DNA of 64,000 nucleotides from Ferruginibacter sp. (GCA_028288705.1 JAQBNH010000002.1:62001-126000), one strand, 5' to 3'; positions 17,376 to 26,770 are shown, counted from the stretch's first letter. Program-made: numbers and translations. Notes: generated by a model not told the origin, from the sequence alone.

Positions 17376-17436
17376 AATAAATCCATGCGGTATAGGATTA
17401 AGAACGAAATTTGGCCATCGCTAAAAACAGCACTAT

Positions 17437-18321
17437 TTGATACTCGCAGCAATTGATATCGGGAGTAATGCAGCAAGGTTATTGATCACGGAAGTGAAAA
17501 ATGAAGCCGATGGCAAAACGGTATTCAATAAACTTAATCTCGTTCGCGTGCCGCTGCGCCTGGGTTTTGATGTTTTTGAAAACAGGCTGATCTCCCCGGA
17601 ACGCCAGCAAATGTTTCTCGAAACGATGGAAGCTTTTCAGCACCTGATGAAAGCTTATAAAGTGGAGGCCGTGAAAGCCTGTGCCACGAGTGCCATGCGC
17701 GATGCAAAAAACGCTGCCGAAATCATTGACCGTGTAAAAGCAGAAACCGGCATTGAGATCGAAGTCATCAGCGGTGATACGGAAGCCAACATGGTATATG
17801 AAAACCATGTGGCGGAGAACATGGACAACGATCATAGTTACATGTACATCGACGTAGGCGGCGGGAGCACAGAGATTTCTTTTTTTAGCAATGGCATACT
17901 GGTTTTTAAAAAATCGTTCAATATTGGCACCATCCGCATTTTAAAAAAGATGGTAACTGAAGTTGAATGGGAAGAGTTGAAAAACATGCTGAAGGCGGTC
18001 ACGAAAGGCCATAAGGAAGTCGTGGCGATTGGTAGCGGGGGAAATATCAACAAAGTATTTTCCCTGAGTAAAAAGAAAGATGGCAAGCCGTTGCACATCG
18101 ACCTGCTCCGTGATTATTTTAAAGAGCTGGAATCCGTTTCACTTGAAGAACGGATCGCTAAATACAACCTCCGTGCAGATCGCGCAGATGTGATCGTACC
18201 TGCGTTGCAGATATACGTTAACGTGATGCGTTGGGCCGGGGCACAGGAAATTTACGTTCCGAAGATCGGCCTCGCAGACGGGCTCGTGCAGCACCTCTGG
18301 CAGGAAGTTAAAAATAATTAA
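17437..18321 (+). CDS. ppx: Ppx/GppA phosphatase family protein (short form)
   Basis: A 294-residue protein of the exopolyphosphatase / pppGpp phosphohydrolase family in the ASKHA fold. It shows AAIDIGSNAARLLI at the N terminus, ACATSAMRDAKNA, YIDVGGGSTEISFF (phosphate-binding loop) and AIGSGGNINKV. Only the two core domains are present; the C-terminal HD-like domain of E. coli Ppx is missing. The start appears to be TTG at 17437, since no ATG lies upstream in frame near the conserved AAIDIGSN. Placement just after ppk1 suggests it degrades polyphosphate (or pppGpp) opposite to PPK1. Confidence 0.92.
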   Translation: MILAAIDIGSNAARLLITEVKNEADGKTVFNKLNLVRVPLRLGFDVFENRLISPERQQMFLETMEAFQHLMKAYKVEAVKACATSAMRDAKNAAEIIDRVKAETGIEIEVISGDTEANMVYENHVAENMDNDHSYMYIDVGGGSTEISFFSNGILVFKKSFNIGTIRILKKMVTEVEWEELKNMLKAVTKGHKEVVAIGSGGNINKVFSLSKKKDGKPLHIDLLRDYFKELESVSLEERIAKYNLRADRADVIVPALQIYVNVMRWAGAQEIYVPKIGLADGLVQHLWQEVKNN

Positions 18322-18362
18322 CAGCTATTTGTCGGGATGCGTTGGTTTACTAACTTTCGCCA

Positions 18363-19346
18363 ATGAAAACATTGCTCCTCTCCTTCCTGATGATGTTTAC
18401 GATATCAGCTTTCAGTCAACAAGCCTGGACGAAATTCACCCAACAACCTTCCGTAACCTGGGCTGCATTTACCGGTGCCGCGCGTCATTTTACCAATCCA
18501 AACCTTAGCCTGCTGCTGCGCCAGCAGTTTGATAAAGGAAAAATTCGCGCACGATTCTCCGGAGAAAAATGGGATGGAGGAAAATATGTAACGAGAACGG
18601 AGGTGATTAACCGAATTGAACCTGAACATACAGCGGAAATTTATGACTCTGCAGGCAACCGGGTAGCCACCGTTCGTTATGCGGACAATCCACTTTTTGC
18701 TGAAAGCTATTTTACAGCCGGGACGAATGACCTGGTGCAAATCGAGGAAGTGCTTTATGTGCAGGCCGGAAAACTCAAATCGCATATCGCCTCCGTTGCT
18801 CCGATGTTTTCAGTAAGAACTATGTCGGGCACCGACCTTGGTAATTCTGCAGCCTTCAGTACCGCATTCAATAATATTCCACTGGTACCGGCGCCGTTGA
18901 GATCCAAAGCTTTGGCTATAGGTAGCACGACGACGATGATAAGCCTCGACAGTTTCCAGCAGCGGAATATGATCAAACAATTGTATGCCCAAAATTTGCT
19001 GGAGGCGCTCTGGCCTGCGCTTTCAGCGAGGAATGTTGTGGTTACCACCATCGATTCCAGTCACAGGATTCCGTTTAATAAATTAAGCTATTCGTTGATC
19101 AATCCTGTGATCATCTCCGTTCCGAGATACGATGAATATGGAAACGCCAGCGCGGTAACAGTTGCCCCGCAAAAACTAACGGCTGCCGATTTTTCGGCTA
19201 TTGCCATCAACCAGGAATGGTACTATCATGCCGGCAAAAACCTGCTTTTCACTGAAATTCCTTCCATCATTTTGTATGGGAAAAAATGGGTAGACGGTAA
19301 ACTTTCTGAAACGGCGGAACCACTTGTAAAGATTCCGATGCAATAA
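18363..19346 (+). CDS. Secreted protein of unknown function, weakly GldN-like
   Basis: A 327-residue protein with a signal peptide (LLLSFLMMFTISAFSQQ). The mature part contains two similar segments: IEEVLYVQAGKLKSHIASVA at about residue 121, and NQEWYYHAGKNLLFTEIP at about 286. They loosely recall the EDWFFDK...RIIGI segment of the gliding-motility / T9SS ring protein GldN (PorN), here apparently duplicated. That relation is a weak eye-match. The gene stands alone between ppx and panB, away from any gldKLM set. Confidence 0.6.
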   Translation: MKTLLLSFLMMFTISAFSQQAWTKFTQQPSVTWAAFTGAARHFTNPNLSLLLRQQFDKGKIRARFSGEKWDGGKYVTRTEVINRIEPEHTAEIYDSAGNRVATVRYADNPLFAESYFTAGTNDLVQIEEVLYVQAGKLKSHIASVAPMFSVRTMSGTDLGNSAAFSTAFNNIPLVPAPLRSKALAIGSTTTMISLDSFQQRNMIKQLYAQNLLEALWPALSARNVVVTTIDSSHRIPFNKLSYSLINPVIISVPRYDEYGNASAVTVAPQKLTAADFSAIAINQEWYYHAGKNLLFTEIPSIILYGKKWVDGKLSETAEPLVKIPMQ

Positions 19347-19443
19347 GATTTCTTGCTACATTTACAACCGCTAACGTGCACCGCGGATTTGTTTTATTCT
19401 AATGCAGAGCCATCTCCACCGCCATCATCTCTAAAACGATACC

Positions 19444-20259
19444 ATGTCAGTACATAAAGACGTAAAAAAAATTACGACCAATACCTTGCAGAAAATGAAG
19501 GCCGCCGGGGAAAAGATCTCTATGATCACCGCGTACGATTTTTCTTTCGCAAAAATTTTTGATGCAGCAGGGATCGATATCATCCTCGTCGGAGACAGTG
19601 CCAGCAATGTAATGGCCGGTCACGAAACAACTTTGCCGATCACTTTAGACCAGATGATCTATCATGCGCAAAGCGTGGTTCGTGGTATAGAACGTTGCCT
19701 GGTTGTGGTGGATTTGCCTTTCGGTTCTTACCAGGGAAATTCTAAAGAAGCTCTTAATTCCGCCATCCGGATAATGAAAGAAACCGGAGGACATTCGATA
19801 AAACTGGAAGGCGGAGAAGAAGTAGTAGAATCGGTGAAGCGAATCGTAGGAACGGGCGTTCCGGTGATGGGTCATTTGGGCTTAACGCCACAGAGCATCT
19901 ACAAATTCGGCACGTATACCGTACGTGCAAAAGAAGAAGCAGAAGCCGAAAAATTAAAGAAAGACGCCCTCTTGCTTCAGGAAGCCGGTTGCTTTGCATT
20001 GGTGCTGGAAAAGATCCCGGCCTCGCTGGCAAAAGAAGTGAGCGAAAGCCTCACGATTCCAACGATTGGTATCGGCGCCGGCAGCAGTTGCGATGGCCAG
20101 GTGCTGGTAATGCATGACATGCTTGGAATCAATACGGAATTTAAACCGCGGTTCCTGCGCCAGTACCTGAATATGAGCGAACAGATCACCACGGCGGTTC
20201 AACATTATATCAGCGATGTAAAAAGCAGCGACTTCCCAAATGTGAACGAACAATATTAA
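19444..20259 (+). CDS. panB: 3-methyl-2-oxobutanoate hydroxymethyltransferase
   Basis: A 271-residue TIM-barrel enzyme making ketopantoate from 2-oxoisovalerate and methylene-tetrahydrofolate, the first committed step to pantothenate. Signatures: [40 protein letters not shown] (metal-binding Asp), [27 protein letters not shown] (catalytic Glu) and [13 protein letters not shown]. It has a strong terminator 25 bases after the stop. It pairs functionally with panC at 12835. Confidence 0.97.
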   Translation: MSVHKDVKKITTNTLQKMKAAGEKISMITAYDFSFAKIFDAAGIDIILVGDSASNVMAGHETTLPITLDQMIYHAQSVVRGIERCLVVVDLPFGSYQGNSKEALNSAIRIMKETGGHSIKLEGGEEVVESVKRIVGTGVPVMGHLGLTPQSIYKFGTYTVRAKEEAEAEKLKKDALLLQEAGCFALVLEKIPASLAKEVSESLTIPTIGIGAGSSCDGQVLVMHDMLGINTEFKPRFLRQYLNMSEQITTAVQHYISDVKSSDFPNVNEQY

Positions 20260-20283
20260 TAGCAACTAGTTTTGAAAATAAAC

Positions 20284-20306
20284 GCCCGGAATGACCGGGC
20301 TTTTTT
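20284..20306 (+). terminator. Rho-independent terminator of panB
   Basis: Perfect 6-bp GC-rich stem GCCCGG / CCGGGC with a 5-base loop, followed by six T residues. Confidence 0.9.
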
Positions 20307-20372
20307 CTTGCGCCGAAGCCGGTATCTAATGCTTTAAACGTAAATTGCAACCCTGAAAAATATTTAGTTTTT

Positions 20373-21899
20373 ATGACAGATTTTTTGAAAGCGCTGAATA
20401 TTCAGCCAACGAATCCCGGCGTTTCTACCGGCAATACCTGGATCAAATCAAAGGGTGAAAAAATCACCTCCTATTCACCTGTTGATGGACAAGAGATCGC
20501 GACGGTGACAGGCGCTGATAAAAATGGTTACGAAGCGGTGATTGAAAAAGCGCAGGCTGCATTTGCAGAATGGCGTTTATGGCCGGCACCGAAACGTGGC
20601 GAGATCGTGCGCCAGATCGGCATTGAATTGCGTACGCAAAAAGAAGCACTGGGAAAACTCGTAAGTTTTGAAATGGGTAAAAGCTTACAGGAAGGCATGG
20701 GCGAAGTACAGGAGATGATCGACATCTGTGATTTTGCTGTCGGGCTTTCCCGCCAACTGCATGGCCTCACGATGCATAGCGAACGCCCCGGGCATCGCAT
20801 GTACGAACAATACCATCCTTTAGGCATCGTCGGCATTATTTCCGCTTTCAATTTCCCTGTTGCTGTTTGGAGCTGGAACAGTATGCTGGCCTGGGTTTGC
20901 GGAGATGTTTCTATCTGGAAGCCCAGTGAAAAAACACCGCTTTGTGCTGTGGCCTGCCAGAAAATTATACAAAATGTTTTTAAGAAAAATAATGTGCCCG
21001 AAGGTGTAAGCGGCCTGATCGTGGGCGGCCGGGAAACCGGCGAATGGCTTTGTGCAGATCCGCGCGTGGCGCTTGTATCCGCGACCGGTAGTACAAGAAT
21101 GGGCAAAGCCGTTGCAGCTGCAGTTGGCCAACGTCTGGGTAAAAGTTTATTGGAACTGGGTGGCAACAATGCCATCATCATCACCGCTGATGCAGATCTT
21201 GGTATTGCCTTAACTGCAGCCACGTTTGGGGCTGTAGGAACAGCAGGCCAGCGTTGTACTACGACAAGGCGCCTGATCATTCATGAAAAAATCTACAACA
21301 AATTCAAAGAGAAATTAGTGAACGCTTATGCGCAACTAAAGATCGGGAATCCATTGCTGGAGAAAAATCATGTCGGTCCGCTGATTGATAAAGATGCGGT
21401 GAATATGTACCTGGATGCCATTGAAAAATGTAAAGCAGAAGGCGGAAAGTTTATCGTTGAAGGCGGATTACTGAAAGGCAAAGGTTATGAAAGCGGATGT
21501 TATGTGAAACCATGTATCGCAGAAGCAAAGAACAGCTACGAAATCGTGCAGCATGAAACGTTTGCGCCGATCCTGTACATCATGAAATACAAAACAATGG
21601 AAGAAGCACTGGCGATGCAGAACGGGGTGCCTCAGGGCCTATCCTCTTCTGTGATCACCAACAATCTGCGTGAGGCAGAACAGTTTCTTTCTGTTGCAGG
21701 AAGTGATTGCGGCATAGCCAATGTGAATATCGGAACCAGTGGCGCTGAGATCGGCGGTGCATTTGGAGGAGAAAAAGAAACCGGCGGCGGTCGCGAGAGC
21801 GGCAGTGATGCCTGGCGCGTTTATATGCGGAGGCAAACAAACACCATCAATTACACCGATAAACTTCCCCTGGCACAGGGCATAAGATTTGATCTATAA
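20373..21899 (+). CDS. Aldehyde dehydrogenase, ALDH7 type (L-aminoadipate-semialdehyde dehydrogenase-like)
   Basis: A 508-residue NAD(P)-dependent aldehyde dehydrogenase. It has the ALDH7/antiquitin-type pattern: YEQYHPLGIVGIISAFNFPV, the cofactor-binding ATGSTRMGKAV, LLELGGNNAIII with the general-base Glu, GTAGQRCTTTRRL with the catalytic Cys, and a C-terminal GGAFGGEKETGGGRESGSDA. In this subfamily the substrate is 2-aminoadipate semialdehyde / piperideine-6-carboxylate from lysine breakdown. No other lysine-catabolism gene is adjacent, so substrate assignment is by subfamily only. Confidence 0.88.
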   Translation: MTDFLKALNIQPTNPGVSTGNTWIKSKGEKITSYSPVDGQEIATVTGADKNGYEAVIEKAQAAFAEWRLWPAPKRGEIVRQIGIELRTQKEALGKLVSFEMGKSLQEGMGEVQEMIDICDFAVGLSRQLHGLTMHSERPGHRMYEQYHPLGIVGIISAFNFPVAVWSWNSMLAWVCGDVSIWKPSEKTPLCAVACQKIIQNVFKKNNVPEGVSGLIVGGRETGEWLCADPRVALVSATGSTRMGKAVAAAVGQRLGKSLLELGGNNAIIITADADLGIALTAATFGAVGTAGQRCTTTRRLIIHEKIYNKFKEKLVNAYAQLKIGNPLLEKNHVGPLIDKDAVNMYLDAIEKCKAEGGKFIVEGGLLKGKGYESGCYVKPCIAEAKNSYEIVQHETFAPILYIMKYKTMEEALAMQNGVPQGLSSSVITNNLREAEQFLSVAGSDCGIANVNIGTSGAEIGGAFGGEKETGGGRESGSDAWRVYMRRQTNTINYTDKLPLAQGIRFDL

Positions 21900-21947
21900 A
21901 ATTTGCACAATATTTACGGACGGGAGCGCCTGGTAAGGCTTTACCCT

Positions 21948-21955
21948 TATTTTCG
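21948..21955 (+). promoter_or_regulatory. Near-consensus -7 element for the subtilase gene
   Basis: TATTTTCG, one base from TAnnTTTG, ends 20 bases before the ATG at 21976. The same variant occurs before wzx, purB and the GT2 gene at 59186. Confidence 0.35.
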
Positions 21956-21975
21956 TTGATATCAATTTTAAACAT

Positions 21976-23652
21976 ATGAAGAAGACATTTTCTACTTGCC
22001 TGGTTGCTGCCATGCTTTTCGGCACCTCAGCGTTTTCACAGGATATGACTGTGAAGGAAACGAAGCCTCCTTTGAACTGGCACCAGCTGGATCCTTCTAC
22101 CACAGGTTACAGCGGGATCAGCCTGGATAAAGCCTATGAATTCCTGAAATCAAAAAAACTTAAAAACACGCGGATCGTTGTTGCGGTAATTGATAGTGGT
22201 ATCGATACGCTGCATGAAGATCTGAAACCCATTCTCTGGACGAACCCGGGCGAGATTCCCGGTAACGGCAAAGATGATGACCACAACGGTTATATAGATG
22301 ACGTTCATGGCTGGAACTTTATCGGCGGCAAAGATGGCCGTAATGTAAAGGAAGACAGTTATGAAGCGGCACGAGTTTACCATAGCCTGAAAGCCAGATG
22401 GGAAGGCAAAGAAGTGAACGAGTCTTCTTTATCTGCCAAAGACAAAGCCGAATACCAGATGTTCGTCAAATCCCGGGAAAAGGTTGTGGGAGATGTAGAC
22501 CAGGAAGAAGCAGCATACATCAAACAAATTCAGCCGAAGTTTATGCTGGGCGATGCCGTGATCCGCAAAGAACTGGGCAAGGAAGAATACAATGGTAACG
22601 ACCTGAAAGCCTATAGCACCAACAACATTGATGCAAAGCTGACGAAGAATATCATGATGGGTATTTCAAAAGCCAATAACAGTTATGATATTACCAACCA
22701 GCAATTGATCGATGATTTGAACGGCCAGATCCGCAAAGCAGAATCTGCAACTAAAGCGCCGCCGGAATACCGTAAAGACATTGTTAAAGACAATGAAAAC
22801 GATATCAACGATCGCTATTACGGCAACAATGATATTATGGCTGGAACACCTTTCCATGGAACGCATTGCTCCGGTATCATCGCTGCGGTACGCAATAATG
22901 ATAAAGGTGTGGATGGCATTGCAGATAACGTGAGGATCATGATGGTTCGTGCCGTGCCTGACGGAGATGAGCATGATAAAGATATCGCCAACGCGATACG
23001 TTATGCCGTGAACAATGGAGCACGTGTGATCAGCATGAGTTTTGGGAAAGATTTTTCACCCCAAAAACAATGGGTAGATGATGCCTTCCGTTATGCGGAA
23101 TCAAAGGGCGTACTGCTGGTTCACGCCGCAGGGAATGATCATAAAAATGTGGATAGTACAGATAATTTCCCCAACCCGATCTATGTAAACGGAAAAGGAA
23201 AAGCAACCAACGTGATTACTGTGGGTGCGAGCGGTGACGTAAAAAATGGCGGGTTAACAGCATCTTTCAGCAACTTTGGTAAAAAAGAAGTGGATGTATT
23301 TGCACCGGGTGTGAATATTCATTCAACCGTTCCGGGTGTCACAACTTACGGCGATGCGAGCGGCACGAGTATGGCTTGCCCGGTGGTTGCCGGTGTTGCG
23401 GCATTGATCCTGCAGTATTATCCAAACCTGACGCCTCAACAATTAAAAATGGCGATTGAAAAATCTGCGCAGGCGCCAAAAGAAAAAGTGAAGTTGCCTG
23501 GCACAGATCAACAGGTTGACCTGGCTGATATCTCCAAAACCGGTGGTATTGTCAATGCTTACGAAGCAGTGAAATATGCAAGTACGATCCAGACAAAAAA
23601 AGTAAAGCAAACTTTGCCGAAAGCGAAGATCAGAAAAACAAAAATGGGTTAA
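21976..23652 (+). CDS. Secreted subtilisin-like serine protease (S8) with a large insertion
   Basis: A 558-residue exported protease. The signal peptide ends at about residue 22 (GTSAFSQ). The catalytic triad is visible as Asp73 in VVAVIDSGID, His294 in FHGTHCSGI and Ser465 in ASGTSMACPV; the oxyanion Asn is in HAAGND near 387. Asp and His are 221 residues apart, against about 32 in subtilisin, because of a charged, probably helical insertion at about 120-285 that seems to be typical of a Bacteroidota S8 subgroup. No T9SS sorting domain is seen at the C terminus, which ends in a lysine-rich tail. A terminator follows. Confidence 0.93.
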   Translation: MKKTFSTCLVAAMLFGTSAFSQDMTVKETKPPLNWHQLDPSTTGYSGISLDKAYEFLKSKKLKNTRIVVAVIDSGIDTLHEDLKPILWTNPGEIPGNGKDDDHNGYIDDVHGWNFIGGKDGRNVKEDSYEAARVYHSLKARWEGKEVNESSLSAKDKAEYQMFVKSREKVVGDVDQEEAAYIKQIQPKFMLGDAVIRKELGKEEYNGNDLKAYSTNNIDAKLTKNIMMGISKANNSYDITNQQLIDDLNGQIRKAESATKAPPEYRKDIVKDNENDINDRYYGNNDIMAGTPFHGTHCSGIIAAVRNNDKGVDGIADNVRIMMVRAVPDGDEHDKDIANAIRYAVNNGARVISMSFGKDFSPQKQWVDDAFRYAESKGVLLVHAAGNDHKNVDSTDNFPNPIYVNGKGKATNVITVGASGDVKNGGLTASFSNFGKKEVDVFAPGVNIHSTVPGVTTYGDASGTSMACPVVAGVAALILQYYPNLTPQQLKMAIEKSAQAPKEKVKLPGTDQQVDLADISKTGGIVNAYEAVKYASTIQTKKVKQTLPKAKIRKTKMG

Positions 23653-23676
23653 ACCTGTTTGATAATTAAATCCTGC

Positions 23677-23713
23677 AAGCCGTTCTCTTTTACCGGAGAA
23701 CGGCTTATTTTTA
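23677..23713 (+). terminator. Rho-independent terminator of the subtilase gene
   Basis: Perfect 11-bp stem AAGCCGTTCTC (23677-23687) / GAGAACGGCTT (23696-23706) with an 8-base loop, then ATTTTTA. Its position rules out the longer in-frame start for the next gene. Confidence 0.92.
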
Positions 23714-23727
23714 TTCAAATATTTACC

Positions 23728-24237
23728 ATGCCAAAACCTGCTGCAGGAACCTACCCTGTTTATTTCGATAACTATATTAGTAAAGTGGAAGAAACCGATG
23801 TGATCACGGCGATTGAAAATCAACAGCCGGTTGTGGATAGTTTCTTCAACAGTATCTCTGAAGAAAAGTCCATGTTCGCGTATGCCCCCGGCAAATGGAC
23901 GCTGAAAGAATTGTTGCAGCATATCATTGATGCAGAACGGATCTTTTGCTTCCGGGCGCTTTGTTTTGCCAGGGCTGAAAAGCAATCGCTGCCTGGTTTT
24001 GAAGAAGACGATTATGCAAGAAACTCCAACGCGAATGCGCGCAGCTGGGAAAGTTTATTGAAAGAAATGAAAGTGGTGCGCCAAAGTTCCAGACTGTTGT
24101 ATGAAAGTTTCAGTAACGAAATGCTGGAAAGTTCCGGCCTCGCGAATAACAACCCAACCAGCGTTAATGCAATCGGTTTTATTCTGGTGGGGCATCTTAC
24201 CCATCATGTGAATATTATCAAAGAGCGCTACCTCTGA
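23728..24237 (+). CDS. DinB family protein
   Basis: A 169-residue DinB_2-type four-helix protein with histidines in the expected places: LLQHIIDAERIF near residue 72 and VGHLTHHVNIIKERYL at the end. These suggest a metal-binding site as in bacillithiol/mycothiol-type transferases; the substrate is unknown. The start is ATG 23728, because the longer in-frame start at 23659 would translate through the upstream terminator. This is the second DinB protein in the window and differs from the one at 335-778. Confidence 0.88.
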   Translation: MPKPAAGTYPVYFDNYISKVEETDVITAIENQQPVVDSFFNSISEEKSMFAYAPGKWTLKELLQHIIDAERIFCFRALCFARAEKQSLPGFEEDDYARNSNANARSWESLLKEMKVVRQSSRLLYESFSNEMLESSGLANNNPTSVNAIGFILVGHLTHHVNIIKERYL

Positions 24238-24256
24238 TAAAAACTCTTGCGCAAAA

Positions 24257-24285
24257 AAAAGACCGCCTTTCCAGACGGTCTTTTT
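24257..24285. terminator. Bidirectional terminator between convergent genes
   Basis: AAAAGACCG (24257-24265) and CGGTCTTTT (24276-24284) form a 9-bp stem with a 10-base loop, with A-run on the left and T-run on the right. It can therefore stop both the DinB transcript (+) and the tail-specific protease transcript (-). Confidence 0.9.
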
Positions 24286-24304
24286 CCTTATCATTTTATC
24301 GTGA

Positions 24305-26470
24305 TTAATTCCTTTTGGCAAGGTTGGCCTGAACGATCATCTTGTTTACCACTTTCACGGTTTCGTCGATATAGATATCATCGCTGATACGTTTTAACCA
24401 CTGGTTGTTACGATCAACAGATTCTTTATAAGCGTTGATCGTTACCGTATCAGCAACCAGGTTTTTGATGTCCATCGGCTTCGCCAGTTTGTATAAATCT
24501 TCGATATTTTTGTATACCGCTTTCAGTTCTTTCTGATCTTCTTTAAACTGGTTGATATTTAAAGAATATTCGCGATCGGCATTTTTTTCCAGCCACTGAA
24601 CATTGGTTTTGATTTTACCAAACGTTGTGTTTTTGTTGGTTTCATCATTAGCGCTGCTCACGATCGCATCTTCGCTGAAAGTGCTTGTCCAGGTTTTATA
24701 ATCGGCTTTGCTGATCTCATCCCATTTCAATGCATAAGGATTATCTTTTTCACGAAATTTCAAATGCTCTAAACGGTCCGGCAGAACGATATCCGGAACA
24801 ACACCTTTCAACTGCGTTGCACCGCCGCTGATGCGATAAAATTTCTGAAGGGTCAGTTTTACAGAACCAAGGTCATCAGCTTTGTTGGTTGGGATCAGGT
24901 TGTTCTCACTTTCAGGATTCAACGGGATATTGCGCTGAACAGTTCCTTTACCATACGTAGAAGTACTGCCGATCACCACGCCGCGTTTGTAATCCTGGAT
25001 CGCTGCTGCGAATATCTCTGAAGCGGAAGCACTGGTTTCATCCACCATTACTGCAAGAGGCCCTGTGTACAAAACGTTTTTATCGCGATCACGGAGGATC
25101 TGTGCTTTTTCGTCTCTTCCTTTTACCTGGCAGATCGGACCATCTTCGATAAATAAACCTGCCATCTGAACCACATCATATAAAGATCCACCGCCATTAC
25201 CCCGAAGGTCTAACACGATACCATCTACTTTTTCTGCTTTTAATTTCTCAATTTCTTTTGCCACATCGGCTGCACAACGGCGACCGTTCGGGCGTTCGAA
25301 ATCTGCATAAAATTCCGGCAGGAAGATATAACCGATCTTTTGTTCGCCATTGATGATCGCTGATTTGGCAAATGTTTCATCCAGTTTAATGTCATCCCTT
25401 TTCAAGGCGACCACTTTCGTGCTGCCATCCATGCGGCGGATCGTTAAACGCACTTCTGAACCCTTTTCTGCACCGCGAATCAGTTTCACGGCATCCGTAA
25501 CACCATAACCTGTTACATCAACCGGCTCCTGGCTACCCTGGCCAACTTTGATAATCTCATCATTTTCTTTTAATTCACCACTTTTCCAGGCTGGCATTCC
25601 GGTTTGAAGGCTGGCGATCTTGATCGTACCATTCTCTTCCTTCAACACCGCCCCAATACCGTAGAAACTGCCTTTCATCGACTCGTTGAACGAACGAAGG
25701 TCTACAGGAGGGAAGTAAGTTGTATGCGGATCCATTGCGCCGGTAATCGCATTGATGAACGTGCTGAAGTTCTCATCATTCGTCTCGCGCGTTTTTTTGG
25801 TGGTGAAGTAGCGCTCGATCTGCTTACGCACGCCATCGCGGGCTTCGCGCTCGAGCGTAGAATCAGCTTTGTATTTATAATCTTTCTTTGCTTTATTTTT
25901 TTCACGCTCTTCCTGGGCTCCTACATAGCGATCCAGCACCAGGTATTTCAAGCGTTTGCGCCATGTATCTGCTCTTTCTGCTTCGTTGGCCGGGAAAGAT
26001 AATTTCTCAGGATCCATGATCACTTTTTCATTCTTTGTGAAATCGAAAGGATTTTTCAGAATGTCTTTATATAGAACCGACGCTTCGTTCTGGCGTTTCA
26101 GGTAAACATCATTGATCGTGTAAAACGATTCCAATGCTTCGCCGTGAATTTCGTCATCGATGCGCGTCTCGTACTTTTTAAAACTTTCAATATCTGATTG
26201 CAGGAGAATGTTCTTATCGCCGTCGAGATCTTCCAAAAATTTCTTCAACACCAGTTTGCTGAAATCATCGTTGACCTTGCGCGGGCTGAAATGCCCTTCT
26301 TCCAGGAGTACGCCTACATTGCGGAGGATCTTGGCGTTGCGGAGTTTCGGATTTTCTTCATTATCGCTTCTACCCTGAGATTGAAAAGCAAGGAAAAAAC
26401 TAGCGGCGGTAAGGACCAGAATAACCGGGATGAATTTTCTACTCATAATAAAATCTGCAATTTTATGCAT
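24305..26470 (-). CDS. prc: Carboxy-terminal processing (tail-specific) protease Prc
   Basis: A 721-residue periplasmic S41A protease. An N-terminal hydrophobic segment (about residues 12-29) anchors or exports it. The N-terminal helical domain is followed by a PDZ domain (GIGAVLKEENGTIKIASL to RLTIRRMDG, about 271-349) and the protease core with DLRGNGGGSL, ETSASASEIFAAAIQDY (nucleophile Ser482) and TYGKGTVQ (Lys508 of the Ser-Lys dyad). Length and C-terminal extension match the large Prc/Tsp type, which trims or degrades proteins from exposed C termini. An alternative ATG at 26446 would remove 8 residues ahead of the hydrophobic segment. Confidence 0.95.
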   Translation of the reverse strand: MHKIADFIMSRKFIPVILVLTAASFFLAFQSQGRSDNEENPKLRNAKILRNVGVLLEEGHFSPRKVNDDFSKLVLKKFLEDLDGDKNILLQSDIESFKKYETRIDDEIHGEALESFYTINDVYLKRQNEASVLYKDILKNPFDFTKNEKVIMDPEKLSFPANEAERADTWRKRLKYLVLDRYVGAQEEREKNKAKKDYKYKADSTLEREARDGVRKQIERYFTTKKTRETNDENFSTFINAITGAMDPHTTYFPPVDLRSFNESMKGSFYGIGAVLKEENGTIKIASLQTGMPAWKSGELKENDEIIKVGQGSQEPVDVTGYGVTDAVKLIRGAEKGSEVRLTIRRMDGSTKVVALKRDDIKLDETFAKSAIINGEQKIGYIFLPEFYADFERPNGRRCAADVAKEIEKLKAEKVDGIVLDLRGNGGGSLYDVVQMAGLFIEDGPICQVKGRDEKAQILRDRDKNVLYTGPLAVMVDETSASASEIFAAAIQDYKRGVVIGSTSTYGKGTVQRNIPLNPESENNLIPTNKADDLGSVKLTLQKFYRISGGATQLKGVVPDIVLPDRLEHLKFREKDNPYALKWDEISKADYKTWTSTFSEDAIVSSANDETNKNTTFGKIKTNVQWLEKNADREYSLNINQFKEDQKELKAVYKNIEDLYKLAKPMDIKNLVADTVTINAYKESVDRNNQWLKRISDDIYIDETVKVVNKMIVQANLAKRN

Positions 26471-26583
26471 ACAGTAAAAATAACGTAAAATGATGGCTGA
26501 TAGATTAAACTAACGTTGGGTCGCCAATAATGTTTTGTTAAACAGGCAATATGGAAAATTAAACGGATAAATGGTATAAATCC

Positions 26584-26610
26584 ATAAAAAAATCCCCGGA
26601 AAACCGGGGA
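26584..26610 (-). terminator. Rho-independent terminator after tRNA-His
   Basis: On the minus strand TCCCCGG / CCGGGGA, a 7-bp stem with a TTTT loop, is followed by TTTTTTT. It lies 9 bases past the tRNA 3' end. Confidence 0.9.
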
Positions 26611-26618
26611 CCTTGGTG

Positions 26619-26693
26619 GGTAATCGAGGGGGCTCGAACCCCCGACCCTCAGAATCACAATCTGATGCTCTAACCAACTGAGCTACGACTACC
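26619..26693 (-). tRNA. tRNA-His (anticodon GTG)
   Basis: The minus strand folds as a cloverleaf: acceptor GTAGTCG / CGATTAC (one G-U pair), D-stem GCTC/GAGC, anticodon stem TCAGA / TCTGA with loop TTGTGAT (anticodon GTG), T-stem GGGGG / CCCCT with loop TTCGAGC. The extra G(-1) at 26693 opposite C73 is the hallmark of tRNA-His. CCA is not encoded directly after C73 (the next bases are CAC). It is followed by a terminator. The rest of 26471-26794 shows only that terminator and a promoter for the next gene. Confidence 0.95.
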
Positions 26694-26770
26694 GTTTTGT
26701 TATTGGACGGCAAAAATATATAAAAACACGTACCGTTCAAAATTAGATAGCTGCTGATTTGAAAAAACTT

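Noticed and set aside
20528..21280. Long minus-strand open frame (250 codons) opposite the aldehyde dehydrogenase gene
   Set aside because: Its translation is low-complexity and shows no family motif, while the plus-strand ALDH has all catalytic motifs. It is an antisense shadow.
26593..26610. GC-rich hairpin next to tRNA-His as a possible integration (att) site
   Set aside because: It is an ordinary terminator followed by T residues on the tRNA strand. No integrase or direct repeat of the tRNA end was seen nearby.
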